A DNA stretch of 35,734 bases from Planctomycetota bacterium (GCA_016935485.1 JAFGQW010000227.1:1-35734), one strand, 5' to 3'; shown: positions 8,572 through 17,760, counted from the stretch's first letter. The notes: generated from the sequence alone by a model not told the origin. Translations and numbers: made by a program.

Positions 8572-9897
8572 ATGCGCAAACCGGGTCCAGGTGGCGGCGC
8601 GATCCTTGCCGCGCTCACCATCGCCTTCGCCGCCCTGCCGTGCCTCGCGCAACCGTGGTGGATCCCGCGCTACCCGACGACCAGTCCCTCGGCGCGCTAC
8701 TACCATGCGATGGCCTGTGACGCGCTGCGCCACCGGGTGGTTCTCTTCGGGGGCTCGCCTAACGTCGGGGGCCTCAACGACACCTGGGAGTGGGACGGCA
8801 CGAACTGGACGCAACGCACGCCGGCCACCAGCCCACCCGCGCGCGCCTACCATGCCATGGTCTTCGACGCGGCGCGCGGCCGCGTCCTGCTCTTCGGGGG
8901 CGCCGGTGCCGCCGGCGCGCTGAGCGACACCTGGGAATGGGACGGCACGAACTGGACGCTGCGCGCGCCGGCTACCAGCCCGCCCGCGCGCTCCCAACAC
9001 GCCATGGCCTACGACGCGGCACGCGGCCGCACGGTCCTGTTCGGCGGCACCGGGACCGCGGGCTCGCTCCAGGACACCTGGGAGTGGGATGGGGCGAACT
9101 GGATTGCGCTCGCGCCGGCCACCCGCCCGCCTGTCCGGTACGGCCACGCCATGGCCTACGACGCCGCACGCGGTCGCATCGTGCTCTTCGGGGGCAGCGG
9201 GCTCGGCGACACCTGGGAGTGGAACGGCAGCGCCTGGACGCAGCGCCGCCCCGCCGAGAGCCCGCCCGATGCGCCGTCCTACTTCGCCATGGCCTACGAC
9301 GCGACGCGGCGCCGCTGCGTCCTCTACCCGGCGGGTCCGCTGTTCGCGACCTGGGAGTGGGACGGCACCACGTGGACGGAACATATTCCGTCGGTGAGCC
9401 CGCACCGGCGCTACGGTCATGCGATGGTCTACGACACGTCGCGCGTGGCGACCGTGCTCTTCGGCGGCTTCTGGATGCTCACCGGGCTGGGCAACGACAC
9501 CTGGCTCCACGCCTTCCCGGCAACCTTCATCCACAGCGGCACGCGCCACCTGGGAACCACCATGTCGCTCTGCCTGAGGGCGCTGGGGGAGGCGGGCCGG
9601 GCCTATCAGGTCGGCTCCTCGCTCGGCGCCGGGCCGATCCCGCTCGGCGGCCGCACGCTCGGCCTGAGCCTCGATCCGCTGCTGATCGCCACCGTCGCCG
9701 GCGCCTGGCCGGCGGTCTTCCAGCAGTACCGGGGCACGCTCGATTCGAGCGGGAACGCCACGGCCGCGATCGCCATCCCGAACCACGGCGCGCTCGTCGG
9801 TCTCACGATCCATTCGGCGTACGTCACCTTCAACCCGCTTGCCCCGTACGGCATCCAGTCGGTCTCCAGTACCGAGTCGTTCGTGGTCCTGCTGTAG
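8572..9897 (+). CDS. Secreted Kelch-type repeat protein, 6 repeats, with shared C-terminal domain
   Basis: A 441-residue protein with AGAGGAGA before the ATG and a signal peptide (AILAALTIAFAALPCLAQ). Six repeats of about 50 residues follow, each with ARxxHAMAYDAARxRxVLFGG, then a variable loop, then DTWEWDGTNWTxRxPATSPP; this is a Kelch-like beta-propeller blade. Repeat 5 is degenerate (VLYPAGP for VLFGG). The last 120 or so residues form a different domain with GRAYQVGSSLGAGPIPLG, a central VFQQYRGTLD and YGIQSVSSTESF. That domain recurs on three other proteins of the window. The next gene, 21 bp downstream, is a longer paralogue. Six blades could close one propeller. The secreted location is inferred from the signal; the ligand is unknown. 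Confidence 0.9.
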   Translation: MRKPGPGGGAILAALTIAFAALPCLAQPWWIPRYPTTSPSARYYHAMACDALRHRVVLFGGSPNVGGLNDTWEWDGTNWTQRTPATSPPARAYHAMVFDAARGRVLLFGGAGAAGALSDTWEWDGTNWTLRAPATSPPARSQHAMAYDAARGRTVLFGGTGTAGSLQDTWEWDGANWIALAPATRPPVRYGHAMAYDAARGRIVLFGGSGLGDTWEWNGSAWTQRRPAESPPDAPSYFAMAYDATRRRCVLYPAGPLFATWEWDGTTWTEHIPSVSPHRRYGHAMVYDTSRVATVLFGGFWMLTGLGNDTWLHAFPATFIHSGTRHLGTTMSLCLRALGEAGRAYQVGSSLGAGPIPLGGRTLGLSLDPLLIATVAGAWPAVFQQYRGTLDSSGNATAAIAIPNHGALVGLTIHSAYVTFNPLAPYGIQSVSSTESFVVLL

Positions 9898-9918
9898 TCC
9901 TTGAGTGGAGCAAGTCCC

Positions 9919-12129
9919 ATGCGAGACTCGAGAGCCTTTCGGAGCATGCTCTTCACGGCGCTCGCGGCGGCGGCGCTGCCGGCTGGCGCCGCGGGGCAGA
10001 TGAACTGGGTCCAGCACACGCCCGCCCAGAACCCGACCGCGCGCGCTTACCATGCGATGGCCTGCGATACCGCGCGCCAGCGCGTGGTGTTCTTCGGCGG
10101 TGGGCGCCGGTCGAATCAGACCTGGGAGTGGGACGGGAGGGCGTGGGCGCTGCGCACGCCGGCGGCCGCGCCGAGCGCCCGGGCTCACCACGCGATGGCG
10201 TACGACGCCGCCCGCCAGCGTGTCGTGCTGTTCGGCGGCGAGTCCGGCTTCTGGATGGCCGACACCTGGGAGTGGGACGGCACGAACTGGACGCAGCGCT
10301 CCCCGGCCACCTGCCCTCCGGCCCGGATCGGCCACGCCATGGCGTACGACGCCGCCCGCCAGCGCGTCGTGCTGTTCGGCGGCGACACCGGATCGTGGGC
10401 GGACGACACCTGGGAGTTCGACGGCCACAACTGGACTGCCTGCGCGCCGGCCACGAGACCTCCCGGCCGCTACTACCACGCGATGGCCTACGATGCTGCC
10501 CGGCAGCGCGTCGTGCTGTTCGGCGGCGTGGGCCTGCAAGGCGCGCTCAACGATACCTGGGAGTGGGACGGCACCAGCTGGACCCCCCGCGCACTCGTGA
10601 CGAACCCGGGGTGGCGCTACCACCACGCCATGGCGTACGACCCGGCCGGCCAGTGCATCGTCCTGTTCGGCGGTTCGAGCGTGTACCCCGTGCAGGATGA
10701 CACGTGGGTGTGGGACGGCACGGCCTGGACCGTCCGCCCGATTGCCACGAAGCCGGCGGCGCGCGCGATCCACGCCATGGCGTACGACGCGGCCAGCCAG
10801 CGGGTCCTCCTTTTCGGCGGCTGGGACGGGGCGGCATTTCTCGACGACACCTGGGCCTGGGACGGGACGACGTGGAAGGGGCTTCTCCCGGCAGTGCTTC
10901 CGTCGGGCAGGTACGCCCACGCGCTCGCGTACGACGAGCGCCGGCAGCGCTCGGTCCTGTTCGGCGGCCTGGCCGGTGGGCTGTTCCGCAACGACACCTG
11001 GGAGTGGGACGGCACGGCCTGGAGTTCGTGCGCGCCGATCACGAGTCCACCCGCGCGCGTGCTCCATGCGCTGGCCTATGCTGCCGGGCGTGCACGAATA
11101 CTCCTGTTCGGCGGGAACGGTGTCCAAGGCGAGCTCGGCGATACCTGGGAGTGGGACGGCACCAGCTGGACGCAATGCGCGCCGGTCACCAGCCCACCCG
11201 CCCGGAACGGTCATGCCATGGCCTACGATGCGCGTCGCGACCGCGTGGTCCTGTTCGGGGGGCTCCATCAGCAAGCGGCGTTGAGCGACACCTGGGAATG
11301 GGACGGTACGAACTGGCTGCAATGCGCGCCGGCCAACAGCCCGCCCGCGCGGATGGACCACGCCATCGCGTACGATGCGGCAAGGAATCGCGTGGTGCTC
11401 TTCGGCGGCGCCGGCCTGCAAGGCCAGCTCAACGACACCTGGGAGTGGGACGGTACGAACTGGACGCAACGCGCGCCGGCCAACAGTCCGCTCGCGCGAT
11501 ATGGACACGCCCTGGCAGGCGATGCAGCCCGGCAACGCGTGGTGCTGTTCGGGGGAGTCGGCTACTTTTCCGTCAGCCCCGTCTGGGAGTGGGACGGCAC
11601 GGGCTGGACCCAGGGCACGACGACCACGATGCCTCCTGGACGCTACTACCACGGCATGGCCTACGACGCCGCGCGACAGTGCGTAATCTGCTTCGGCGGC
11701 AACGTCTCCAACTACGGGTTTTGGAACGACACGTGGACCTACGGTCACCTCGCCACGCTCCAGGTGACGGGCTCGCCGCGTCCCGGCGGCACGCTGAGCC
11801 TCGCCCTGAGCGCGCCGGGAGACCAGGGACGGCCGTACCAGGTGGGAACGTCGCTCGGCACCGGGCCGATCCCGATCAGCAACCGCTTGCTCCGCCTCAG
11901 CCCGGACGCTCTGCTCGTGATGACCGTAGCGGGTCAGTGGCCGGGGGTCTTCCGGGGGTACGCGGGAGTGATGGATCCGACCGGACGGGCCGCCGCCTCG
12001 ATCGTGGTTCCATATCTCCCGGCGCTGATCGGGCTCAGGCTGCACTCGGCGTTCCTGACCTTCGATCCGGCCGCGCCCCAGGGCATCCAGTCGGTCTCGA
12101 ACACGCAGACGGTCGCGATCACGAGCTGA
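9919..12129 (+). CDS. Secreted Kelch-type repeat protein, 12 repeats, with shared C-terminal domain
   Basis: A 736-residue protein. The ATG at 9919 is preferred over a TTG at 9901 because TGGAG lies 9 nt before it and the signal peptide (MLFTALAAAALPAGAAGQ) then starts near the N-terminus. Twelve blades of the type HAMAYDAARQRVVLFGG plus NDTWEWDGTNWTQRAPA follow, so the protein could form two six-bladed propellers. Blades are very similar even at DNA level (recurrent GACACCTGGGAGTGGGACGG), which points to recent expansion by unequal exchange. The C-terminal 120 or so residues are the shared domain (GRPYQVGTSLGTGPIPIS, VFRGYAGVMD, GIQSVSNTQT). It lies directly after its 6-repeat paralogue and is probably co-transcribed. 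Confidence 0.9.
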   Translation: MRDSRAFRSMLFTALAAAALPAGAAGQMNWVQHTPAQNPTARAYHAMACDTARQRVVFFGGGRRSNQTWEWDGRAWALRTPAAAPSARAHHAMAYDAARQRVVLFGGESGFWMADTWEWDGTNWTQRSPATCPPARIGHAMAYDAARQRVVLFGGDTGSWADDTWEFDGHNWTACAPATRPPGRYYHAMAYDAARQRVVLFGGVGLQGALNDTWEWDGTSWTPRALVTNPGWRYHHAMAYDPAGQCIVLFGGSSVYPVQDDTWVWDGTAWTVRPIATKPAARAIHAMAYDAASQRVLLFGGWDGAAFLDDTWAWDGTTWKGLLPAVLPSGRYAHALAYDERRQRSVLFGGLAGGLFRNDTWEWDGTAWSSCAPITSPPARVLHALAYAAGRARILLFGGNGVQGELGDTWEWDGTSWTQCAPVTSPPARNGHAMAYDARRDRVVLFGGLHQQAALSDTWEWDGTNWLQCAPANSPPARMDHAIAYDAARNRVVLFGGAGLQGQLNDTWEWDGTNWTQRAPANSPLARYGHALAGDAARQRVVLFGGVGYFSVSPVWEWDGTGWTQGTTTTMPPGRYYHGMAYDAARQCVICFGGNVSNYGFWNDTWTYGHLATLQVTGSPRPGGTLSLALSAPGDQGRPYQVGTSLGTGPIPISNRLLRLSPDALLVMTVAGQWPGVFRGYAGVMDPTGRAAASIVVPYLPALIGLRLHSAFLTFDPAAPQGIQSVSNTQTVAITS

Positions 12130-12213
12130 CCGGGGGCGCGCCGCGGGGAGATTCCGCGAATCGCAGGCCCGACCGCTGGCCGTGATGCACAAGAGTTGCT
12201 ATTTTTGCGCATC

Positions 12214-13497
12214 ATGGTCAGCGAGATGCTCAAGAACGGCGGTTTTCTCCGCAACGTCCTCCTCCTCCAGAAGCGCGAGATCGAGCTGCGATTCAAGGAG
12301 ATCTTCGTCCGGAGGGAGGTGGACACCCACCGGGCAGCCGGCGACCTCATCAAGGTGATTCTCGGGCCGCGACGGGCCGGAAAGTCGTTGCTCGCCCTGC
12401 ACGTGGCGCAAGCGCTCGGCCCTTTCGGATACGTCAACTTCGACGACGAGGTCCTGAGCGATGTGGAGGACCCGCATGCGCTCCTCTCGGCGGTCGACGC
12501 CGTGTACGGCAACCCGGGGCGCCTGCTGCTTGACGAGGTTCAGAACGTGCCGCGCTGGGAGCTGCTGGTCAACCGCCTCCAGCGCCAGGGTCGCGATCTG
12601 ATTCTCACCGGCAGCAATGCGCACCTTCTCAGCTCCGAGCTGGCCACTCACCTGACCGGCCGGCATTTGCCCATCGTGCTCTTCCCTTTCAATTTCTCGG
12701 AGTTCCTCGCGGCGCGGGGCGGGGAACTGACGGATGCCGAGAAGGTCGAGGCGTGCCGCGAGTACGCCGAGACCGGCGGCTATCCGGAGCCACTGGTCAA
12801 GGGAATCCCTCATCGCGATTACCTGCCGACGCTGTGGCGCTCCATCCTCTACAAGGATGTCGTCGTCCGCCACCGCATCCGCGCACCGCAGGGCCTCGAG
12901 GATCTTGCCACGTGGCTGCTGAGCAATACCGCACAAAGGTGCAATTCGCGCTCCCTCGCCAGGTCGGGTACGTTGCGTAGCGCTCACACCGTCGACAAGT
13001 ACCTCCGCCATCTGGAGGAGGCCTTCCTTCTCTTCCCCGTCCGGCGTTTCTCGTTCAAGCTTCGCGAGCAGGCCCGGTCGGACCGGAAGTTCTACGGAAC
13101 GGACAACGGGTTGATCACATCGACGGCGTTCCGGTTCAGCCCGGATCTCGGGAAGCTCTACGAGAACCTCGTGGCCATCGCCCTGCACCGGCACCGGCTG
13201 GTGGGCGCACTGGAGCTTTTCTACTGGCACGGAACGGCACAGGAAGAGGTCGACTTCGTCGTCAAGAAAGGGCTGCGCGTCACCCAGCTCATCCAGGTGT
13301 GCGGCGACATCGGCGACCCCAGGCGACGATCCCGCGAGACGCGCGCCCTGGTCAAGGCGTCCGCGGATCTCGCTTGCGACGACTTGCTGCTGCTGACCGA
13401 GCGGAGCTCGGGGGAGGAGGAGGTCTCCTGGTTCGGGCGGAAAGGCACGATCCGCATCCGGCCCGTGTGGCAGTGGCTCCTCGAGGAGGGACGCTGA
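12214..13497 (+). CDS. AAA-family ATPase with DUF4143 C-terminal domain
   Basis: A 427-residue protein of the archaeal/bacterial ATPase plus DUF4143 family. It has Walker A GPRRAGKS (about 51-58), Walker B LLLDEVQNV (about 104-112), the sensor-1 segment DLILTGSNAHLL, and the family signature HLPIVLFPFNFSEFL. The C-terminal DUF4143 part has the PD-(D/E)XK-like pattern ENLVAIAL then EEVDFVV then LIQVC. The role of the family is not settled; members are patchy accessory genes. The start is uncertain: ATG 12214 or 12226, with a TTG at 12196 also open. A TATTTT at 12200-12205 sits so close to 12214 that the mRNA could be nearly leaderless. Neighbours are unrelated secreted proteins, which fits an inserted gene. 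Confidence 0.88.
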   Translation: MVSEMLKNGGFLRNVLLLQKREIELRFKEIFVRREVDTHRAAGDLIKVILGPRRAGKSLLALHVAQALGPFGYVNFDDEVLSDVEDPHALLSAVDAVYGNPGRLLLDEVQNVPRWELLVNRLQRQGRDLILTGSNAHLLSSELATHLTGRHLPIVLFPFNFSEFLAARGGELTDAEKVEACREYAETGGYPEPLVKGIPHRDYLPTLWRSILYKDVVVRHRIRAPQGLEDLATWLLSNTAQRCNSRSLARSGTLRSAHTVDKYLRHLEEAFLLFPVRRFSFKLREQARSDRKFYGTDNGLITSTAFRFSPDLGKLYENLVAIALHRHRLVGALELFYWHGTAQEEVDFVVKKGLRVTQLIQVCGDIGDPRRRSRETRALVKASADLACDDLLLLTERSSGEEEVSWFGRKGTIRIRPVWQWLLEEGR

Positions 13498-13757
13498 CCA
13501 GACGCGTGAGACGGTGCAACCGGAAGATCCGTCACGCGGCGGCCGGGTCATCGCCGTGCGAGGCCATCCAGCGCGCCGCTCCATGCGGCGCGGGGAGGGC
13601 GCCTCTCTTGACTCCCGCCGGGCCATCGGATAGCCTCGAGTGCAGTACAGGATCCCGCCGGGATCGGCGGAACCTCGTGTAGCCGAGAGAGACTACCGAC
13701 TTCCTGGACCTTGCGGTGCTCGAGTGCTGCCTTTCGTGCTGGCCGAGGGAGAACAAC

Positions 13758-14663
13758 ATGAAAACACCACTGTCCGTCATCGCACTGGCAGCGCTGGCAA
13801 GCCTGGCCTGCACGCAGTCCGTGATGCCGCTTCCCGCGTTTTCCAGCACCTACACCTACCACTTCACCCGCGGGTTCTACTTCCAGGCGCCGATCGACTT
13901 CACGATCTCCGGCCTGCAGGTTCCTGACGAGGCCAACAACGGCATCCAGAACGTGGCCGTCTACAGCCGCACGGTCGCACCGCCTTACATTCCCGGCACC
14001 GCCGGCGGCCTCGTCTTCTTCAAGACCAACGAGCCAAGCAGCATCGTGATCCCGTGCGCAATCCCCTTCAAGAAGGGCGAGTTCGTCTGCATCCTGGGCG
14101 CCTGCGGCAATGTCAACACGCTCTACAACTCGTACGGCAGCGGTGCGTTCGCGAGCAGCGTGCTCGGCAATCCGACGACCCTCTACCGGCTGGGCATGCA
14201 GTCCAACTTCCTCGTCAACCAGGGCACCGATCCCATCTGGGGAACGCCCTCCGGCTCCATCGGCCGGGTGCTGGTCCACGTCTCGTCGGCGAGCCTGGTC
14301 GGATCCGGGACCGGCGCCCCGGGCACCGCCCTCGACTTCGTGTTGCGGTCGGTCGCCGATGCCGGTCGGCCCTACCAGATGGGCAGCTCGCTCGGTAACG
14401 GCCCGATCCCCATCGGCACCCGCAGTCTCGGCCTCTCGCTGGATGATCTGCTCGTGCTCAGCGTGAGCGGACGCGCCCCGGGAGTGTTCCAGGGGTATGC
14501 CGGCACGCTGGATGCCCAGGGCGACGGCAAGGCGAAGCTCCTCATTCCGAGCATCCCGGCGCTGAAGGGGATCCGCATCCACACCGCCTTCGTCACCCTG
14601 CTTGCGACCGCGCCCTCGGGTGTCTCGAGCATCAGCAACTCGTTCCTCTTCACCATCGCGTGA
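13758..14663 (+). CDS. Secreted protein with shared C-terminal domain
   Basis: A 301-residue protein; GAGGGAGA precedes the ATG at 13758 and a signal peptide follows (LSVIALAALASLACTQS). Residues about 20-175 form a beta-rich domain that opens with STYTYHFTRGFYFQAPIDF and includes ISGLQVPDEANNGIQNVAVY. Similar openings are seen in secreted planctomycete proteins of unknown function. Residues about 180-301 are the shared C-terminal domain in a clean form: GRPYQMGSSLGNGPIPIGTR, SLGLSLDDLL, VFQGYAGTLDAQG, IPALKGIRIHTAFVT and SSISNSFLFTI. No transmembrane helix or basic tail follows, so it is not a PEP-CTERM-like signal. It stands alone between the ATPase and the convergent HEAT gene. Confidence 0.87.
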   Translation: MKTPLSVIALAALASLACTQSVMPLPAFSSTYTYHFTRGFYFQAPIDFTISGLQVPDEANNGIQNVAVYSRTVAPPYIPGTAGGLVFFKTNEPSSIVIPCAIPFKKGEFVCILGACGNVNTLYNSYGSGAFASSVLGNPTTLYRLGMQSNFLVNQGTDPIWGTPSGSIGRVLVHVSSASLVGSGTGAPGTALDFVLRSVADAGRPYQMGSSLGNGPIPIGTRSLGLSLDDLLVLSVSGRAPGVFQGYAGTLDAQGDGKAKLLIPSIPALKGIRIHTAFVTLLATAPSGVSSISNSFLFTIA

Positions 14664-14741
14664 CGGCGCCGCCGGCGCACGCGCTCCAGACGTGGGGAAG
14701 CTCGCGAGCCGAGCCTCCCCCGAGCGCGCCCTCTCCCGGAG

Positions 14742-16742
14742 CTACATCAGGCGCTGCAGCGCCATGATCGACGGCGTGCTGGCCAGGTAGTTGAGGTTCT
14801 GGAGCAGCTCCGACAGCACCGGCAGCGGGGCGTCCTCGCCGATCCCGCCGAGCGCCACGCACGCAAACCCGCGGGTCAAGAACCGCGCCCGCTCGTCCTC
14901 GAGGATGGCGAGCAGCGGTCCGATGGAGTGGCGATCGCCGAGGAGGCCGAGGGCCTGGGTCGCGGACGCTTGCAGGAAATCCGAGCGATCGTCCCGGAGC
15001 ACCCGGACCAGGCGCTCCGCCACGTAGCGATTGCCCATCAGCCCGAGCCCGATCGCGGTCTGCTGCTGGAGCAGCGGCACGTTGCCGCTGTGATCGAGGA
15101 TCTCGAGCAGGTACGGCGCGGCCGCCGTGTATCCGACCATGCCCATGGCGACGGCCAGGTAGCCGCGCAGCGTCACGTCGCGCTGCTCCTTCATCGCCTC
15201 CAGCAGTCGCGATCCCGCCTCGCGGTCGCGCGCGATGCCCAGGCCGATGGCGAGCCCGCCCTTCACCAGCGGATCCCGCGCCTTCTCGAAGGCGGCGCGG
15301 AGCGCGCTCAGTCCCTGCTGCCTGAGCTCGGCGTCGGGCGGGTCCTCGAGGATCCGCTCGCACAGCATCCCGAGGCCGATCCCGGCGTAGGCCGTCTCGT
15401 GGCCACGCCCGCGCAGCACGACGTCGCGGAGCGTGCGGAACGCGTCCATGCCGCCGATCTGCCCCAGCCCGATGGCCGCGAAGTGGCGGTGGCCGGGGCT
15501 GCTGCCCTTGCGCAGGGCCGCCTCGAGAATCACCGCCGCGTCACCGCGCCGCGCGTCGCGGGCGCCGAGGATCCCGAGGGCGATGAGCGCGCTCCGCTGC
15601 ACATGGGCGATGCGATCGCGCTGCGCCAGCCGCTTCAAGGCGGACCAGCTCGCTTCGTCGATCGGCGCGCCGCTGCGGTCGAACACCTGGGCGAGAGCGG
15701 TGACCGCATGGGCGCGCACGAACCCGTCGTTGCCCGGCGCCCTGATCAGCGCCAGCAGGTGCTGTGCCACCGCCGGAGCCGCCGCCGCGGAGCCTACCTG
15801 CTGGCCGAGTGAGAGCACGGCGTGGACGCGGATCGAGGTGTCGAGATCGCCGCAACCGCTGGCGCGAAGCAAGGCCGCGCGCGCCGTGCCGGAGGCGTCG
15901 TCCGGAACCAGACCCAGCGCTGCGGCGGCCCAGGCACGCAGCGCGGTCTCCGGCGCGCGTCCGCCGCGCAGCACCGTGGCCTCCGGGCTCGCGTCGAGAA
16001 GGGCCGCGAGCGGGGCGATGCTCTCCGGGGTCTCGAGGATGCCCAGCGCGATCACCGCCGCCTTGCGCACGCTCGGCGAGCGGTCGCGGATCATGGCGCA
16101 CAGGCGCGCGACGTCCGCGGCGCCGCCGGCCTTGCCGAGCGCGATGCAGGCGCTGTCGCGGACGTCGGCGTGCGGCGAAGTGAGCGCCCTGCGGAGCGCC
16201 GGGACTAGCGCCTGCTGCACCATCAGCGGCGTGGGTCGCGTGGTGTCCGTGGCGACCGCCCGGGTGGAGTGGCGCCCGAAGAAGAACGCGCTGGACTCCG
16301 TCACTTCCCGCGCGCGAAAGAGGTTGCCGCTCAGACGCAGGAAGCGGTCGCGGTTGAACGCCCACCAGAACTCCCAGCTCTCGAACCCGGCGCTCGCTCC
16401 CGTCCCGGGACCGGGCGGCCGTGTTGTCCCGGGAGTGCCCCTGCCGGTCACGACGCGCCCGGGGATCGGGCTTGCGCCCCCCGGGGTGGGCGTGCCGGGA
16501 GGGTGTGGCGTTGTCGGTGACGACGGCGGCGGGCTCGTGCCGGGTTCCGGGGAGGGCGTGGTGCCCCCGCCCGGAGGAGTAATGGGCGGCGGCGGAGTCA
16601 CGTCCGGCGGGCGGATCTGCGGGGGGACGGTGCCGGGCGGGCCGTTGTAGGGCGGGGCGTGTCCGCCACCGTGGGCGCAGGCGAGGCCGGCCGTGGCGAG
16701 GAGGTGGGCCAGGGACAGCACGAGGAGACCGAGCACTTTCAT
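14742..16742 (-). CDS. Secreted proline-rich/HEAT-repeat protein (paralogue 2)
   Basis: A 666-residue protein; GGAAGG precedes the ATG at 16742. A signal peptide (MKVLGLLVLSLAHLLATAGL) is followed by a His/Gly patch and a Pro/Thr/Ser-rich linker to about residue 115. Then come RVVTGRG and the motif FESWEFWWAFNRDRFL at 120-135. HEAT-like repeats fill the rest (VRDSACIALGKAGG; VRKAAVIALGILETPESIAPL; KGGLAIGLGIARDREAGSRLLEAM). The block GLAxxLGIARDRxxGxRLL is also in the 6384-8495 protein, so the two are paralogues over their whole length, although they lie on opposite strands 6 kb apart. The function is unknown; it is a probable envelope or extracellular binding solenoid. Confidence 0.88.
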   Translation of the reverse strand: MKVLGLLVLSLAHLLATAGLACAHGGGHAPPYNGPPGTVPPQIRPPDVTPPPPITPPGGGTTPSPEPGTSPPPSSPTTPHPPGTPTPGGASPIPGRVVTGRGTPGTTRPPGPGTGASAGFESWEFWWAFNRDRFLRLSGNLFRAREVTESSAFFFGRHSTRAVATDTTRPTPLMVQQALVPALRRALTSPHADVRDSACIALGKAGGAADVARLCAMIRDRSPSVRKAAVIALGILETPESIAPLAALLDASPEATVLRGGRAPETALRAWAAAALGLVPDDASGTARAALLRASGCGDLDTSIRVHAVLSLGQQVGSAAAAPAVAQHLLALIRAPGNDGFVRAHAVTALAQVFDRSGAPIDEASWSALKRLAQRDRIAHVQRSALIALGILGARDARRGDAAVILEAALRKGSSPGHRHFAAIGLGQIGGMDAFRTLRDVVLRGRGHETAYAGIGLGMLCERILEDPPDAELRQQGLSALRAAFEKARDPLVKGGLAIGLGIARDREAGSRLLEAMKEQRDVTLRGYLAVAMGMVGYTAAAPYLLEILDHSGNVPLLQQQTAIGLGLMGNRYVAERLVRVLRDDRSDFLQASATQALGLLGDRHSIGPLLAILEDERARFLTRGFACVALGGIGEDAPLPVLSELLQNLNYLASTPSIMALQRLM

Positions 16743-17142
16743 GACGACCTTCCGTTCTCGGCGCCCCGGCGGGTTTTGGCGCCGCACCCGCGAGCAAGCG
16801 CCGGACCACTCCGCCTGAACGTCGCTGCCCGGGCCGGAACCGCAGCGCAACGGAAGCGGTCGTCGGCCGTGGCGCCACCATGACCCGCGCCGGCCGGGCA
16901 GCGACCGTTACGGTCTCGAAACCCGGTAACGTGTGGGCGTGGCGGTTCCCTTGACCGCGGCGGGTCGTTGCGATACCGTCGGCACAAGCCGGGCATCGCG
17001 CCGGGATCGACCTTTCGGGGCCACGCGCGCTTGCCGGCGCGTGGCGCGTGACGCGATCCCTGCGCACAGCTGCTCCGGGGAGTCGTCGTCGCTTCTGCTC
17101 CGTCTGCCCCGCCGGCGCGCGCGGCGGCCGCACAGGATCTTG
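16743..17142. other. Divergent intergenic region upstream of rsmD
   Basis: A 400-bp gap between the minus-strand HEAT gene and the rsmD operon. Open frames here are Arg-rich and do not look like protein. An imperfect dyad CGTTAC (16906-16911) and GTAACG (16926-16931) could be an operator. TTGACC at 16951-16956, with ATACCG after 16 bp, is a weak promoter candidate for rsmD. No RNA gene was recognised. Confidence 0.4.
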
Positions 17143-17760
17143 ATGCCCATGGCCACCAGGCGCGCCGGTTCGCTTCGCATCGTCGGCGGCACCCACCGCG
17201 GGCGCCGGCTGGCGACCCCGCGCGGCGAGTCCACACGCCCCCCGCTCGACAGCCAGCGCGAGACGATCTTCAACCTGCTCGGCGCCGCCGCCGTCGAGGG
17301 CGCGGTCGTGCTCGACCTGTTCGCGGGGTCGGGCAGTCTCGGGCTGGAGGCGCTCAGCCGCGGCGCCCGCGAGGTCTGGTTCGTGGAGACCAACCGCGAC
17401 GCCCTGGAGGCGCTCGCCACGAACCGCGCGGCGCTCGGCGTCGAGTCGGCTTCCCACGTGCTCCGCGCCGACGCGTTCCGCTTTCCCGAGGCCGTGACGC
17501 CCGGCCCGGCGCGCGCCGATCTGGTGTTCCTCGACCCCCCCTTCCGGGCGATCGGCCGGCCGACCGGGATGCGGGCGCTGGCTCGTCTGGCCGCCGCGCT
17601 GAGCCCGGTCCTGGCCCCGGGGGCCGTGGTGGTGCTACGCCTTCCCGCGGGCGCTCCCGCGGTGGCGCCGCCTCCGGGCTGGCAGACCACGCGTCAGCGC
17701 ACGCTGGGCGCATCGCGCGTCGACTTCTTTGGCTTCCGACCTGAGGCTCCAGAATCATGA
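17143..17760 (+). CDS. rsmD: 16S rRNA (guanine-966-N2)-methyltransferase RsmD
   Basis: A 205-residue protein, close to the usual family length of about 190. It has the family N-terminus RIVGGTHRGRRL (12-23), the RPPLDSQRETIFNLL block (32-46), the SAM-binding motif I DLFAGSGSLGLEALSRGA (58-75), the acidic VET after motif II, and catalytic motif IV DPPF (131-134) that positions the guanine amino group. It would methylate G966 of 16S rRNA in the small subunit. The start is ATG 17143 or 17149, with AGGAT shortly upstream; a longer frame back to 16933 has no family similarity. The stop overlaps the next ATG (ATGA at 17757-17760), so it is translationally coupled to the osmC-like gene. Confidence 0.92.
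   Translation: MPMATRRAGSLRIVGGTHRGRRLATPRGESTRPPLDSQRETIFNLLGAAAVEGAVVLDLFAGSGSLGLEALSRGAREVWFVETNRDALEALATNRAALGVESASHVLRADAFRFPEAVTPGPARADLVFLDPPFRAIGRPTGMRALARLAAALSPVLAPGAVVVLRLPAGAPAVAPPPGWQTTRQRTLGASRVDFFGFRPEAPES

Noticed and set aside
8128-12192. A 1354-residue open frame on the minus strand across the Kelch genes
   Set aside because: Its translation is Arg/Gly/Ala-rich with repeats that mirror the plus-strand Kelch blades. It is an antisense shadow in GC-rich repeated DNA.
16933-17142. N-terminal extension of rsmD
   Set aside because: The residues are Arg/Ser-rich and unlike RsmD, whose family similarity begins with RIVGGTHRG just after ATG 17143.
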